Assembly: GCF_021223605.1 (NCBI RefSeq)
Contig: NZ_CP075175.1
Coordinates: forward strand, 4,419,501 to 4,483,500
Source of the DNA: Paenibacillus sp. 481
GTDB lineage: Bacteria; Bacillota; Bacilli; Paenibacillales; Paenibacillaceae
Direction: 5' to 3'
Length of the DNA: 64,000 nucleotides
Position 1 is the stretch's first letter. Each line of letters starts with the position of its first letter. The notes beneath the pieces are model-generated. The model worked only from the letters and a program-made list of their open reading frames with translations. It did not search any database and had not been told where the DNA came from. Positions 1 through 8,947 of the stretch are shown here, one piece after another. Position numbers and translations under genes: made by a program.

Positions 1-17
1 CAACATCATCTTCATAG

Positions 18-59
18 CACATAAAGACCTTGACCATTATGGTTCAAGGTCTTTATGTG
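18..59 (+). terminator. Near-perfect hairpin, probable terminator of an upstream gene
   Basis: The arm at 18-37 pairs with 39-59 with a single bulged T and a one-base loop, giving about 20 base pairs. The following sequence repeats CTTTATGTGT and is only mildly T-rich, so termination is inferred mainly from the strength of the stem. It probably closes a gene lying to the left of the window. Confidence 0.6.
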
Positions 60-94
60 TCTTTATGTGTCTTTGGGGGGCTATTAGATTAGAT

Positions 95-760
95 ATGCCA
101 ATCATTTGTCTTGAAGGAGCCAGTGCGGTCGGGAAATCTTCGACCTGCCGTGCTTTTGCGAAGCACTACGATGCTTATATTGTTGAGGAAACGTATTTTT
201 TGTTCGGATCGCCTCCTGCACATTTAACAGAAGAAGAGTTAGTGCTCTGGTTCATTGAGCGGCAAGCTGATCGATGGTCAATCGCGTTGGAGCAAGCGAA
301 GCAGCATGAGTACGTACTGCTGGACGGAGATATTTTTAAGCAATGGTACGACTGGATCTACGGGTTTGGTGGTGTGCCATTAGCATATAGAGCAAACCTA
401 CTAAGTGAAATGATTCAAGCTAGGCGCATTGGTTTGCCGCAGCGGTATGTTATTTTATGGACGGATGAAGCGACTTTACGAATGCACAAGTTGGGAGATA
501 CGTCCCGTACGAGAAGTAATTTTGAACAGCATTTGCAGTTGATCCAGCCGCAGCTTACTTATTTTAAGACAATGGGTGGTGCCTATCCTGGGCTTGTGCA
601 GTTTCATCAAGTTGAAAATGTGGAACAAAATGTTGCTTCTCTCGTGCAGGCAGGGGAGAACTGTCCGCAATGGGCTGGTTGTGAGCAGGAATGGCTAGCT
701 TGGATGACACACTTTTTTGCTAATCATACGGCTATATATCATGATGAAAATGAAACATAG
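95..760 (+). CDS. P-loop NTPase, small-molecule kinase-like
   Basis: The predicted cytosolic protein of about 221 residues begins with a beta strand and a Walker A loop, GASAVGKSS (residues 8-16 from the chosen start). This is the arrangement of nucleotide, antibiotic or shikimate-type kinases of the AAA/thymidylate kinase fold. An LLDGDIF segment near residue 80 fits a Walker B/acceptor strand. The substrate cannot be read from the sequence. The frame opens at 65, but that start sits inside the hairpin region and would put ten extra residues before the first strand. The ATG at 95 places the P-loop where the family normally has it, although its GGGGGG ribosome site lies rather far upstream. 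It is followed by a methyltransferase and is probably transcribed alone. Confidence 0.6.
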   Translation: MPIICLEGASAVGKSSTCRAFAKHYDAYIVEETYFLFGSPPAHLTEEELVLWFIERQADRWSIALEQAKQHEYVLLDGDIFKQWYDWIYGFGGVPLAYRANLLSEMIQARRIGLPQRYVILWTDEATLRMHKLGDTSRTRSNFEQHLQLIQPQLTYFKTMGGAYPGLVQFHQVENVEQNVASLVQAGENCPQWAGCEQEWLAWMTHFFANHTAIYHDENET

Positions 761-879
761 GTTGATGAAGGAATAATGTGGATGTAAACTAATGGATAGG
801 GGGAGTGGTCGATATGCGTATCTAATTGGCATGTTCATAGTAGCTCATATTAACGTAATAACGAATAGGAGTGACAGCT

Positions 880-1728
880 ATGGGAGCTGAGAAGCGCGCA
901 AACGTACAAGCAGAACGTGTTGTAGAACAAGCAGAGCAAGCAGAACGTGCGGATCAAGTGGGAGACTTGCTGCAACAAACTTTTGACGAGCTGGTTCAAG
1001 AGAGTGAGCAGTCTTTTTCAGGTTGGGATTTTTCGTATTTATCGAAACATGGGCGGATGGCTGAATTTCCACTACCTTGGAATTATGCGTCTGTTCTGAT
1101 TCCGTATATAAGCAAAGCACAGTCGATGCTCGATATGGGCACAGGCGGGGGAGAATTTCTGCAACTGTTGTCTGAAAGATGTCCACTGCCGTTACGTACG
1201 GAGGCGACTGAAGGCTATAAGCCCAATGTGGCGGTAGCACAACATAATTTGTCGTCGCTCGGTGTGAAGGTGCATTATTTTGAGGATGATGCTTCGTTGC
1301 CGTTCGCAGATGCAGCCTTCGATCTCATTACGAATCGGCATGAGTCGTTTGATGCTAACGAGTTGTATCGAATGATGAAGCCAGGTGGCGTATTTATTAC
1401 ACAGCAAGTGGGCGGGGACAACGATCAGGAGTTTAATCGAGCATTAGGCGCCCCAGAAGTTGAGCATTACGATTGGACTTGTGACAAAGCCGAGCAGCAA
1501 CTGCGTGCTGCGGGTTTTACGGTACTAAAGCGGGCCGATGAAAGCACGTGGAGCCGTTTTTATGATATTGGAGCGATTATTTATTATTTACGCGCTATTC
1601 CTTGGCAAATTGAAGACTTTACTGTAGAGGCGTATAAAGAAGGTTTATTGAAATTGCATCAGCAAGTGCAAGATCAGGGGTATGTTGAGGTTACATGCCA
1701 TCGTTTCTTGCTCATTGTGAAAAAATAA
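880..1728 (+). CDS. Class I SAM-dependent methyltransferase
   Basis: The protein has about 282 residues. A Rossmann-type SAM-binding motif I, MLDMGTGGGEFL, lies near residue 85, followed by an acidic motif II strand, a DLITNRHESF motif IV region and the post-motif MMKPGGVFITQQVGG typical of ubiE-like methyltransferases. The acceptor is unknown. The frame extends to a GTG at 871, but AGGAG at 867-871 is ideally spaced for the ATG at 880. The first 35 residues are a Glu/Ala/Gln-rich repetitive leader (DNA 894-955) that looks like a short-repeat expansion and is unlikely to belong to the fold. The next gene, an AraC regulator, begins 14 bases after the stop, so the two may be cotranscribed. Confidence 0.8.
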   Translation: MGAEKRANVQAERVVEQAEQAERADQVGDLLQQTFDELVQESEQSFSGWDFSYLSKHGRMAEFPLPWNYASVLIPYISKAQSMLDMGTGGGEFLQLLSERCPLPLRTEATEGYKPNVAVAQHNLSSLGVKVHYFEDDASLPFADAAFDLITNRHESFDANELYRMMKPGGVFITQQVGGDNDQEFNRALGAPEVEHYDWTCDKAEQQLRAAGFTVLKRADESTWSRFYDIGAIIYYLRAIPWQIEDFTVEAYKEGLLKLHQQVQDQGYVEVTCHRFLLIVKK

Positions 1729-1742
1729 GGGGTTAGTGCGAA

Positions 1743-2717
1743 ATGAAACGTGTCGAATATGACCATCAAGCTTCGTTAAATGAAGTCCTCAACTACATCC
1801 AGTCTAACTTGCACGATTCGTTGAATTTGACGGAGGTGGCAGCAAAAGGTGGCTATTCACCGTTTTATTTTCATCGATTGTTTAAGCTGCATTTGGGCGA
1901 AACCGTTCAGGACTACATTGCACGTGAACGCATTGAGCGTGCGGCAAGACTGCTCCGCTCCAATCCACATGAGTCGATTACAGAGATCGCGATGGCGTGC
2001 GGCTTTGGTTCACCTTCTGTATTTGCACGTGCATTCCGCAAGCGTTTCGGCGTTAGTGCAAGCGAGTACCGTGAACAATATAGCAAGAATAGTCAAGTGC
2101 ATCGCAATGACGGTCAATCGATGCGCAATGATGAGCAAGCCACAGGGAATGCATTCCTCTATGATAAACATATAGCGGCAGACGCTACAATGTTAAACAT
2201 AGGGAGAGTGCAAAAAATGACAGTAGAAGTGAGAAACTTGGAGCAAATGAAAGTGGCTTATGCACGTATTCAAGGTTACGAGCCGTCGGTAGTAAGTGAA
2301 AAAATCGGCGGTGCGTTTGATCAGGTGCAGCAGTGGTTGGCGGCAAGAGATTTTGACTTTTCAACAGCAATGAAGCTAGGTATCTTCTATGATCATACGA
2401 CAACGCCTGATGAACTCCGTAGGTATGACGCAGCCTTTACGCTGCCTAGCGATACGACAATTACGGAAGGAAGCAATGGCGTTCATCTTCAACAAATAGA
2501 TGGTAAGTACGCTGTTGTGCGAGTAGAGGTAGCTGGAACGGATAATCAGGCTTTTTTGTCCGCATTGAAACAGTTGGATCAGGCTTTTACGAAAGTGCTC
2601 AATGAGTGGCTGCCAGCTAGTCCATATGCATTGGAGGATAAACCATGCATCGAACATTACGTTTCCTGCGAACCAAACATGGTGTTGGAAGGCTTCATTC
2701 CGTTGAAATTGAAGTAG
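1743..2717 (+). CDS. AraC-family regulator with C-terminal GyrI-like effector domain
   Basis: This is a DNA-binding protein of 324 residues. Two helix-turn-helix motifs fill residues 8-115, with NLTEVAAKGGYSPFYFHRLF as the first and ITEIAMACGFGSPSVFARAF as the second recognition helix. A linker of about 40 residues leads to a GyrI-like small-molecule-binding domain (about 160-324, starting MTVEVRNLEQMKVAYARIQG). This architecture is that of the BltR/Rob-like regulators that sense small, often toxic, ligands. An AAGGGG ribosome site overlaps the stop of the preceding methyltransferase gene, suggesting coupling. The linker (DNA 2095-2160) contains the repeated segments CGCAATGACGG and CGCAATGATGAGC. 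Confidence 0.85.
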   Translation: MKRVEYDHQASLNEVLNYIQSNLHDSLNLTEVAAKGGYSPFYFHRLFKLHLGETVQDYIARERIERAARLLRSNPHESITEIAMACGFGSPSVFARAFRKRFGVSASEYREQYSKNSQVHRNDGQSMRNDEQATGNAFLYDKHIAADATMLNIGRVQKMTVEVRNLEQMKVAYARIQGYEPSVVSEKIGGAFDQVQQWLAARDFDFSTAMKLGIFYDHTTTPDELRRYDAAFTLPSDTTITEGSNGVHLQQIDGKYAVVRVEVAGTDNQAFLSALKQLDQAFTKVLNEWLPASPYALEDKPCIEHYVSCEPNMVLEGFIPLKLK

Positions 2718-2775
2718 GCTTATTTTCACTAAGTCGTTTATTAGCTCGCTAATGAGGTCGTTGTGCAACATAATT

Positions 2776-2820
2776 GCGGCTGTGTTAACCCGTTATACGG
2801 GAGACACAGCCGCTTTTTTT
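2776..2820 (+). terminator. Rho-independent terminator after the AraC regulator
   Basis: The arms GCGGCTGTGT (2776-2785) and ACACAGCCGC (2804-2813) are followed by seven T residues at 2814-2820. It lies between convergent genes and has a T tract only in the plus direction. Confidence 0.9.
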
Positions 2821-2840
2821 ATGTGCGAATGAATGATTGC

Positions 2841-2880
2841 TAGATGTTGCTAGGTTAGCTAGATTAGCTAGATTGGCTAG
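2841..2880. repeat. Imperfect tandem repeats of a TAGCTAGAT-like unit
   Basis: The 40 bases contain three or four imperfect copies of an 8-11 base unit reading GCTAGATT/GCTAGGTT, running up to and including the stop codon of oppF on the minus strand. It looks like slippage-derived sequence between convergent genes. No function is visible. Confidence 0.6.
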
Positions 2881-3854
2881 GCCATAACCGCGTGACAAGC
2901 GACAAAGTGTCCTTGCTTCACTTCGGTAAATACAGGTGCCTCCATGGAGCAACGTTCCGACGCGATTGGGCAGCGAGTCCGGAAATGACATCCGCTCGGA
3001 GGATTGATCGGACTCGGCAATTCCCCTTGCAGTACGATGCGCTCTTTGGTCGCTTCAATCTCAGGGTCAGGGACAGGTATAGCGGCCATCAACGCTTTCG
3101 TGTACGGATGGAGCGGTTCTGCATATAGCGAATCGCTGTCCGTCAGCTCGACCATTTTACCTAAATACATAACCGCTACGCGGTCGCTAATATGTTTAAC
3201 CATCGATAAATCGTGCGCAATAAACAAAAAGGTAAGCCCGAATTTCATTTGTAGCTCTTTGAGCAAATTGACGACTTGGGCTTGAATGGACACGTCGAGT
3301 GCAGATATCGGCTCGTCGCAAATAATAATTTTGGGCTCGACTGCCAATGCTCTCGCTATACCAATCCGCTGCCGCTGACCGCCCGAGAATTCATGCGGGT
3401 AGCGGGTAGCATGGTCTGGATTAAGCCCGACCAAGTCCAGCAATTCCTCAACTCGACGTTTGCGTTCCGCCCGTGAATGGGTTAACTTGTGAATGTCCAG
3501 AGCTTCCCCGATAATGTCCGTTATCGTCATACGAGGATTTAATGACGCATAAGGATCTTGGAAGATCATTTGCATTTCACGTCGTAGCAGCTTCATTTCT
3601 TTATTTTTCAAATCGTATATGTTACGGCCGTTATATCGAACTTGTCCTGAAGTTGGTTCGTAAAGGCGTAATATCGTTCGACCGACGGTTGATTTTCCGC
3701 AGCCAGACTCGCCCACCATCCCGAGCGTCTCACCACGATGAATCGTAAAGCTCACATCGTTGACTGCCTTCAACACGCTGTTCTTGCTCATCGGGAAAAA
3801 TTTGCTCAATCGATCAACTTCTAATAAAGCTTCGCGCTGTTGTTGCATCGCCAT
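2877..3854 (-). CDS. oppF: Oligopeptide ABC transporter ATP-binding protein OppF-like
   Basis: This is the second ATPase of a peptide importer, about 325 residues, acting at the inner face of the membrane with OppB, OppC and OppD. It has Walker [10 protein letters not shown], signature FSGGQRQR, Walker [13 protein letters not shown] and the C-terminal oligo/dipeptide region with the cysteine cluster [14 protein letters not shown] that can hold an Fe-S cluster. The frame opens further upstream, but the start is fixed by AGGAGG (complement of 3859-3864) placed four bases before an ATG whose A and T overlap the TAA of oppD. The two ATPases are therefore translationally coupled. The gene ends the operon. 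Confidence 0.93.
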   Translation of the reverse strand: MAMQQQREALLEVDRLSKFFPMSKNSVLKAVNDVSFTIHRGETLGMVGESGCGKSTVGRTILRLYEPTSGQVRYNGRNIYDLKNKEMKLLRREMQMIFQDPYASLNPRMTITDIIGEALDIHKLTHSRAERKRRVEELLDLVGLNPDHATRYPHEFSGGQRQRIGIARALAVEPKIIICDEPISALDVSIQAQVVNLLKELQMKFGLTFLFIAHDLSMVKHISDRVAVMYLGKMVELTDSDSLYAEPLHPYTKALMAAIPVPDPEIEATKERIVLQGELPSPINPPSGCHFRTRCPIASERCSMEAPVFTEVKQGHFVACHAVMA

Positions 3855-4840
3855 TACACCTCCTGTGCCATCGGATGAAGCAGCCAGCAACCAGCGGCAT
3901 GCGTCTCACTTACCGACGTCATATCAGGATCATGTGTCTGACAGATGTTCATCGCGTTATCACAGCGCGCGCAAAACCCGCAGCCAGCAGGAGGCTTCAA
4001 CAAGTCCGGTGGCGTACCATAAATAGGAATAAGCGGCTCATCCTTCTTCTGATCGATCCGTGGAAGAGAGCGCAGCAGTCCTCGCGTATAAGGGTGTTTC
4101 GGGTTTTTGAATATTTCCCATTTTGTTCCTGTTTCGACGATTTTACCTGCGTACATGACAATAATACGGTCGCATAAATCAGCGACGATACCCAAGTCAT
4201 GCGTAATTAAAATAATCGAGGTGCCGAATTGATGCTGCAAGTCTTTCATTACGCTTAAGATTTGGGCCTGAATCGTCACGTCCAGCGCGGTCGTTGGCTC
4301 ATCGGCTATGAGCAACGACGGATTGCAGGCGAGCGCAATCGCGATCATGGCCCGCTGCCGCATACCGCCCGAAAATTCATGCGGATATTGATTTAATCGC
4401 GCAGCCGGATTCGGAATGCCGACCGCACTCAACATCTCGATAGCACGCTGCTTGGCGGCGTTTCCTTTAAGTTTCTGATGCTTCTCCAGCACCTCGGTAA
4501 TTTGTCGACCAATGGTCATTGTTGGGTTTAGAGAAGTCATCGGATCTTGAAAGATCATACCAATATCTTTACCGCGAATCGCTTGCATTTCCCGCTCTTT
4601 TTTCTTGAGCAAGTCTTCGCCTTTAAATTTAATCTCGCCCTGCTTGATTTTGCTTGGTGGGGAAGGGAGCAGGCGCATAATCGTTTGCGCCGTTACGCTC
4701 TTGCCGCATCCGGATTCACCCACGATAGCGACGGCTTCGCCTTTGTTCACATGAAATTCAACGCCGCGCACGGCCTTTACTTCGCCGGCCCGAACGTGGA
4801 ACGAGACGTGCAGATCGTTGATTTCCAAAATACGTTCCAT
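3854..4840 (-). CDS. oppD: Oligopeptide ABC transporter ATP-binding protein OppD-like
   Basis: This 328-residue ATPase of the peptide importer has Walker [10 protein letters not shown], signature FSGGMRQR and Walker [13 protein letters not shown]. Its C-terminal extension carries the cysteine pattern CGFCARC/C that distinguishes the OppD/DppD subfamily. A GAGGAGGA ribosome site lies just upstream of the ATG, 17 bases after the stop of oppC. It pairs with OppF as the asymmetric ATPase dimer of the family. Confidence 0.93.
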   Translation of the reverse strand: MERILEINDLHVSFHVRAGEVKAVRGVEFHVNKGEAVAIVGESGCGKSVTAQTIMRLLPSPPSKIKQGEIKFKGEDLLKKKEREMQAIRGKDIGMIFQDPMTSLNPTMTIGRQITEVLEKHQKLKGNAAKQRAIEMLSAVGIPNPAARLNQYPHEFSGGMRQRAMIAIALACNPSLLIADEPTTALDVTIQAQILSVMKDLQHQFGTSIILITHDLGIVADLCDRIIVMYAGKIVETGTKWEIFKNPKHPYTRGLLRSLPRIDQKKDEPLIPIYGTPPDLLKPPAGCGFCARCDNAMNICQTHDPDMTSVSETHAAGCWLLHPMAQEV

Positions 4841-4857
4841 GACGTGTTCCTCCTCGT

Positions 4858-5805
4858 CTATCGTTTCATCTTCGGATCAAATGCGTCCCGCAATCCGTCA
4901 CCGAGCATATTAAATGAAAGCATCGTTAAGCTAATGAGTATCGCTGGGAACAGCATTCGCCACGGATAAATCGTCATGGCCTTCAACGCATCGCTAATCA
5001 TCATGCCCCAAGATGCGGCAGGCACTTGCACCCCAAGACCGAGGAAGCTGAGCATCGCCTCACTGAAAATAGCGGACGGGATTGCAAGTGTTAACGTTAC
5101 GATAATCGGTCCGAGCGTGTTCGGAATTAGATGGCGAAATAAAATACGTGGCGCTCCAGCACCGAGTGAACGTGAAGCAAGCACAAATTCTTGATTTTTG
5201 AGCTGCATCATTTGTCCACGTACGATCCACGCCATATTAATCCAGCCCGTAAAGCATAGCGCTAAAATAATCGTCATAATGCTCGGTTCGAACACAACGA
5301 CGAGCATAATCGCGACGAGCAAATCAGGAACGGAATAAATAATTTCTGAAAATTTATTCATCGCTTCACCGATGCGTCCGCCGACATAGCCCATAATACC
5401 GCCGTAAATAACACCGATTACTAAGTTAATCGCTGCAGCGGTGAATCCTACGAGCAAAGAGATACGAGCGCCCATCCACGTACGCGAAAACATATCGCGG
5501 CCGAGGTCGTCTGTTCCGAACCAATGATCGGCTGAAGGTGCCAAGTTCGTCTTCTCCAGATTGTTCGAATAATAATCATGCGGGGTCAATAAAGGACCTA
5601 TAACCGCCATTAATACGAGCAAAATTAAAATGACTAAGCCTGTCATTGCTGACCAGTTGCTGCGTAGGCGCAGCCAAGCATCTTTCATTGCCGAGATGCT
5701 TTCCCGCTCGATCCCTTCAGACGCATGGTTCTCCTTAACTGCTTTGCGGAACGAATCAGGCGACACGTGCAATTCATTATTTTTACGTTTATTAAAAGTT
5801 ATCAC
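4858..5805 (-). CDS. oppC: Oligopeptide ABC transporter permease OppC-like
   Basis: This is a 315-residue integral membrane permease of the BPD type. A cytoplasmic N-terminal tail of about 40 residues precedes the OppC N-terminal helix (SAMTGLVILILLVLMAVIGP) and then the five-helix transport core. The EAA loop (ASRSLGAGAPRILFRHLIPN) contacts the ATPases. Translation starts at a GTG that overlaps the TGA of oppB (GTGA), so the two permeases are translationally coupled and probably made in equal amounts. Confidence 0.92.
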   Translation of the reverse strand: MITFNKRKNNELHVSPDSFRKAVKENHASEGIERESISAMKDAWLRLRSNWSAMTGLVILILLVLMAVIGPLLTPHDYYSNNLEKTNLAPSADHWFGTDDLGRDMFSRTWMGARISLLVGFTAAAINLVIGVIYGGIMGYVGGRIGEAMNKFSEIIYSVPDLLVAIMLVVVFEPSIMTIILALCFTGWINMAWIVRGQMMQLKNQEFVLASRSLGAGAPRILFRHLIPNTLGPIIVTLTLAIPSAIFSEAMLSFLGLGVQVPAASWGMMISDALKAMTIYPWRMLFPAILISLTMLSFNMLGDGLRDAFDPKMKR

Positions 5806-6740
5806 GTGGCTTTCTCCTTTCCTCCGGTAATCTTAATACGTGGATCAATTAAGCCGTAGGCAATATCCGTAATAAAGCGGGCAGACATCAAGATCAAGCC
5901 ATAGAAAATAGTAATTCCCATAATAAGTGAATAATCACGATTGTTAATACTGGTGACATATATTCGACCTAGCCCGCCAATACTAAAAATTTGCTCGATT
6001 ACGAACGAACCTGTAATGACGTTTGCTGTTAATGGTCCCAAATAGGTGACAACAGGCAATATGCCGTTGCGCAGAACGTGCCGCTGGACGATAACCCAAG
6101 GACTTAATCCTTTGGCTTTTGCGGTCTTAATATAATCCGAATGCAGTACTTCCAGCATATTTGAGCGCGTTAAGCGAGCAATAAATGCGATTGGTAGTGC
6201 AGCTAAGGCGAGCGTCGGCATAATATAGTTAAGTGGCTCAGCAAGCCCCGCGACAGGCAAGAGCTTCAGCTTAACTCCGAATACGTACTGAAAGACAGAT
6301 GCGAATACAAAGCTTGGTACGGATACGCCTAGTACCGCAATAATCATCGCTATGTTATCAATGAGCTTTCGGTGTCGCAGTGCGGCTACCATGCCAAGTG
6401 TTATACCGATAACTACAGAGACGACAATAGCTACGAGGCCGAGTTTTAAGGAGTTCGGGAAGGAATCCCGGATAAAATCGACCACTTCACGGTCAACCAT
6501 TTTCATCGAAATACCGAAATTTCCTTGCACAAGGTTACCAAGATAAGTGAAATATTGTTCATATAGTGGCTTATCAAAGCCGTAATGCGCCATTAGTCGT
6601 TCACGGACTTGAGGCGGTACAGCTTTCTCCGACATTAACGGATCACCAGGTATCGCGTTCATCAGTACAAAGGTTAGCGTTGCAAGTATCCATAATGAAA
6701 CGAGTAGAAAAGCTAGTTTCGAAACGATATATCGAATCAC
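5802..6740 (-). CDS. oppB: Oligopeptide ABC transporter permease OppB-like
   Basis: This 312-residue membrane permease has the family N terminus (a first helix, then an extracytoplasmic loop with PGDPL and YGFDKPLYEQY) and the conserved EAA region KAKGLSPWVIVQRHVLRNG. The in-frame start is a GTG (complement of 6738-6740) with GAGGAGGA about ten bases upstream. An ATG seven bases further upstream is in another frame. It is separated from oppA by an intrinsic terminator, so oppBCDF is expected to be expressed by read-through below the level of oppA. Confidence 0.92.
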   Translation of the reverse strand: MIRYIVSKLAFLLVSLWILATLTFVLMNAIPGDPLMSEKAVPPQVRERLMAHYGFDKPLYEQYFTYLGNLVQGNFGISMKMVDREVVDFIRDSFPNSLKLGLVAIVVSVVIGITLGMVAALRHRKLIDNIAMIIAVLGVSVPSFVFASVFQYVFGVKLKLLPVAGLAEPLNYIMPTLALAALPIAFIARLTRSNMLEVLHSDYIKTAKAKGLSPWVIVQRHVLRNGILPVVTYLGPLTANVITGSFVIEQIFSIGGLGRIYVTSINNRDYSLIMGITIFYGLILMSARFITDIAYGLIDPRIKITGGKEKAT

Positions 6741-6780
6741 ATTCCATCAGTCCTCCTCTGCGAATTTCCTTTCTCTTTAC

Positions 6781-6830
6781 AAAAAAAATCGGGACGCATA
6801 TGTCATTAAAGGCATATGTATCCCGAATAG
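6781..6830 (-). terminator. Intercistronic terminator between oppA and oppB
   Basis: Read on the minus strand, a stem with CGGGA / TCCCG ends and an inner CATATG / CATATG pairing (6790-6825) is followed by ATTTTTTTT (complement of 6781-6789). It sits 26 bases after the oppA stop and 40 bases before oppB. This is the usual arrangement for making a binding protein in excess over its membrane complex. Confidence 0.88.
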
Positions 6831-6855
6831 TCACAGACTAGATGTAATCGTAAAG

Positions 6856-8544
6856 CTATTCGATATATCCGCGTGTAAAGTGCAGGAAGCCTTGGTAGTC
6901 CAAGAACACATTTTTCACGTGTGGCTTCGTTAACGAAACGTCAGAGTAGTAGAAAATAGGCATAATGGCCATATCTTCTTGAATTAATTGCTTCTCAGCT
7001 TCGGCAATGACCTTCATACGTTCTGCAGGGTCAGCCATCGTTTTGGCTTTGTTAACTAACTCATCAAACTTTTTATTGGTATACCCAATATCGTTGTTGC
7101 CGCTTTCCGTCGTATACAGATCAAGGAACGACATCGGATCGTTGTAGTCAGTATTCCAACCTGCACGGGCGACTTGATAGTTAAGTGAATCGCGCGTCTT
7201 CAAGAATACGCCCCACTCTTGGTTCTCAATTTTCACTTTGATGTTCAAGTTTTTAGCCCACATGTCTGCGATCGCCTGCGCCACTTTACGGTGCAGATCG
7301 TTCGAGTTGTGAATTAACGTGAATTCAGGCAGCGCAGTCAATCCTTTTTCCTGCAAACCTTTGGCAAGCAATGTTTTTGCTTCATCCAGATTCTCTTTGA
7401 AATAGTCGTCTTTCACTTCATCACGGTATTCTGCTTGAAGCCCGTTAATGCGTTTGGCGACCATACCGTATGCCGGGATTTGCCCGCCTTGTGCGACTTT
7501 CTCTGTAATGAGCTTGCGGTCGATAGACATCGCGAGTGCTTTACGAATGTTTACATTGTCAAAAGGAGCTTGCTTATTGTTGAACAAGTAGTAGTACGTG
7601 CCAGCAATAATGTTTTGGTTAATTTCATCTTTTTTGGATTCCTTCAAGATCGGAATTTGATCGGTTGGCAGCTCACCTGTTGGCTTGCCTGCATGATCGA
7701 TTTCATCTGTTTCGTACATACTTAATTCCGTAGCTGAGTCAGTGACGATCTTCAATTGAACTTTATCGAATTTGATTTCCTTGCGTGCATAGTAGTGCTC
7801 GTTTGGCGTGAGTTCTAAGGAGTCTTGATGTTTCCAAGTGCTTAATTTGAATGCACCGTTGGAAATAATCGTATCGGCTTCAGCCGCCCATTTTGGGTTA
7901 TCTTTCACGGATTTATGGACTGGGAAGTAGGTCTGGAAAGAAAGTAACGTTAAGAAGTAAGGTGTCGGGTGCTCCAATTCGACTTTGAGTGTGTAGTCAT
8001 CTGTGGCTTTAACACCGACATCGGCAACTTGCTTCTTCTTTTCATGATAAGCTTTGGCGTTTTTCAAGTAGTAAAGCTGAATGGCGTATGGTGGAGCAGG
8101 TACCGTATTCGGATCCAAGACACGTTTCCAAGCGTATTCGAAGTCATGCGCAGTGACAGGGTCGCCATTGGACCATTTTGCGTCTTTACGCAGCGTGAAT
8201 GTGTATTGTTTGCCATCAGGTGCGATCTCCCACTTTTCTGCGATGCCAGGAATCTCTCTTCCCTTCTCGTCTACACGTGCTAAGCCTTCAAATAGGGAAG
8301 TCAACACTTGATAAGAGACCGTATCTTGAGCTAACCCTGGGTCTAATGTAGGTGGCTCCGAGTGAATGTTGAACCTAAATACTTGCGGTTTGTCCGATTT
8401 CTTTTCTTCTGCTTGATTGCCGGAGTTGTTTTCTTTCTGGGTTGTGTTTGCATCTTTGCTTGATCCTCCACCGCCGCAAGCGCTTACAAAGGCGCTTACT
8501 GCGAGTAGTAGCGTTAGGACAAGCAGCATAGATTTACGTTTCAT
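6856..8544 (-). CDS. oppA: Peptide ABC transporter substrate-binding lipoprotein OppA/DppE-like
   Basis: This is an extracytoplasmic lipoprotein of about 562 residues that captures peptides for OppBCDF. The N terminus is a lipoprotein signal: MKRKS, a hydrophobic stretch and the lipobox VSAC followed by GGGGSSK. The mature part has SBP family 5 features, including FRFNIHSEPPTLDPG at the start and SLFEGLARVDEKG. The frame extends 34 codons upstream, but the signal sequence and an AGAGGGGA ribosome site fix the ATG at 8544. Its promoter region (8545-8947) includes a CodY-like palindrome. Peptides imported by such systems serve nutrition and, in Bacillales, can include signalling peptides such as those read by RRNPP receptors. 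Confidence 0.92.
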   Translation of the reverse strand: MKRKSMLLVLTLLLAVSAFVSACGGGGSSKDANTTQKENNSGNQAEEKKSDKPQVFRFNIHSEPPTLDPGLAQDTVSYQVLTSLFEGLARVDEKGREIPGIAEKWEIAPDGKQYTFTLRKDAKWSNGDPVTAHDFEYAWKRVLDPNTVPAPPYAIQLYYLKNAKAYHEKKKQVADVGVKATDDYTLKVELEHPTPYFLTLLSFQTYFPVHKSVKDNPKWAAEADTIISNGAFKLSTWKHQDSLELTPNEHYYARKEIKFDKVQLKIVTDSATELSMYETDEIDHAGKPTGELPTDQIPILKESKKDEINQNIIAGTYYYLFNNKQAPFDNVNIRKALAMSIDRKLITEKVAQGGQIPAYGMVAKRINGLQAEYRDEVKDDYFKENLDEAKTLLAKGLQEKGLTALPEFTLIHNSNDLHRKVAQAIADMWAKNLNIKVKIENQEWGVFLKTRDSLNYQVARAGWNTDYNDPMSFLDLYTTESGNNDIGYTNKKFDELVNKAKTMADPAERMKVIAEAEKQLIQEDMAIMPIFYYSDVSLTKPHVKNVFLDYQGFLHFTRGYIE

Positions 8545-8947
8545 ACGATAAATCGTCCCCTCTCGTGAAACTTTTTTACCGTATGTCAATAGCGATGTTG
8601 TATGTACTTGAGGAGATTTATTGACATATGATTTGCACCATATCATATCATAACGATTACACGCCGTCTTTATAATTTTAATAAATTTTATTAAAATTTA
8701 GCTTACTCCGTTAAGATTGACTTCTCTATATGAACAAATAGGGGAAAGTGTTTGCTGTGAATGGATTTTTTGCATGTGTGCTAGATTTGGGAATACGTGT
8801 GCAAAAAATGAAAAAGAAAAAGGGTGCTTCCTTTTTAAGGATATGTTGCTTCAGCATGAACAACGTTGTAAGTTAATATAACATGCTCATTCGTTCATGT
8901 ACTACATCGATCGTATTTTCATATTTTACATTTAAGGAGACAACACG
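8545..8947. other. Divergent intergenic region between oppA and the NUDIX gene
   Basis: This stretch of about 400 bases has no coding potential that I can support. It should contain the promoters of oppA (minus) and of the NUDIX/GNAT pair (plus). The visible elements are the AT-rich inverted repeat at 8675-8697 (annotated separately), a TTGACA at 8621-8626, and AAGGAG at 8933-8938 serving the NUDIX gene. I could not assign a convincing -10 to the TTGACA. Confidence 0.5.
8675..8698. promoter_or_regulatory. Candidate CodY box (AT-rich palindrome) upstream of oppA
   Basis: ATTTTAATAAA (8675-8685) is repeated exactly as an inverted copy at 8687-8697. The 15 bases at 8684-8698 read AATTTTATTAAAATT, matching 13 of 15 positions of the CodY consensus AATTTTCWGAAAATT. 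It lies about 140 bases upstream of the oppA start. CodY control of peptide importers is established in Bacillus subtilis (dpp). Its occurrence here is inference from the sequence match. Confidence 0.45.

Noticed and set aside
8621-8649. TTGACA at 8621 as a promoter for the NUDIX gene
   Set aside because: No acceptable -10 hexamer lies at 16-18 bases, and the gene is 300 bases away, so the assignment was not made.
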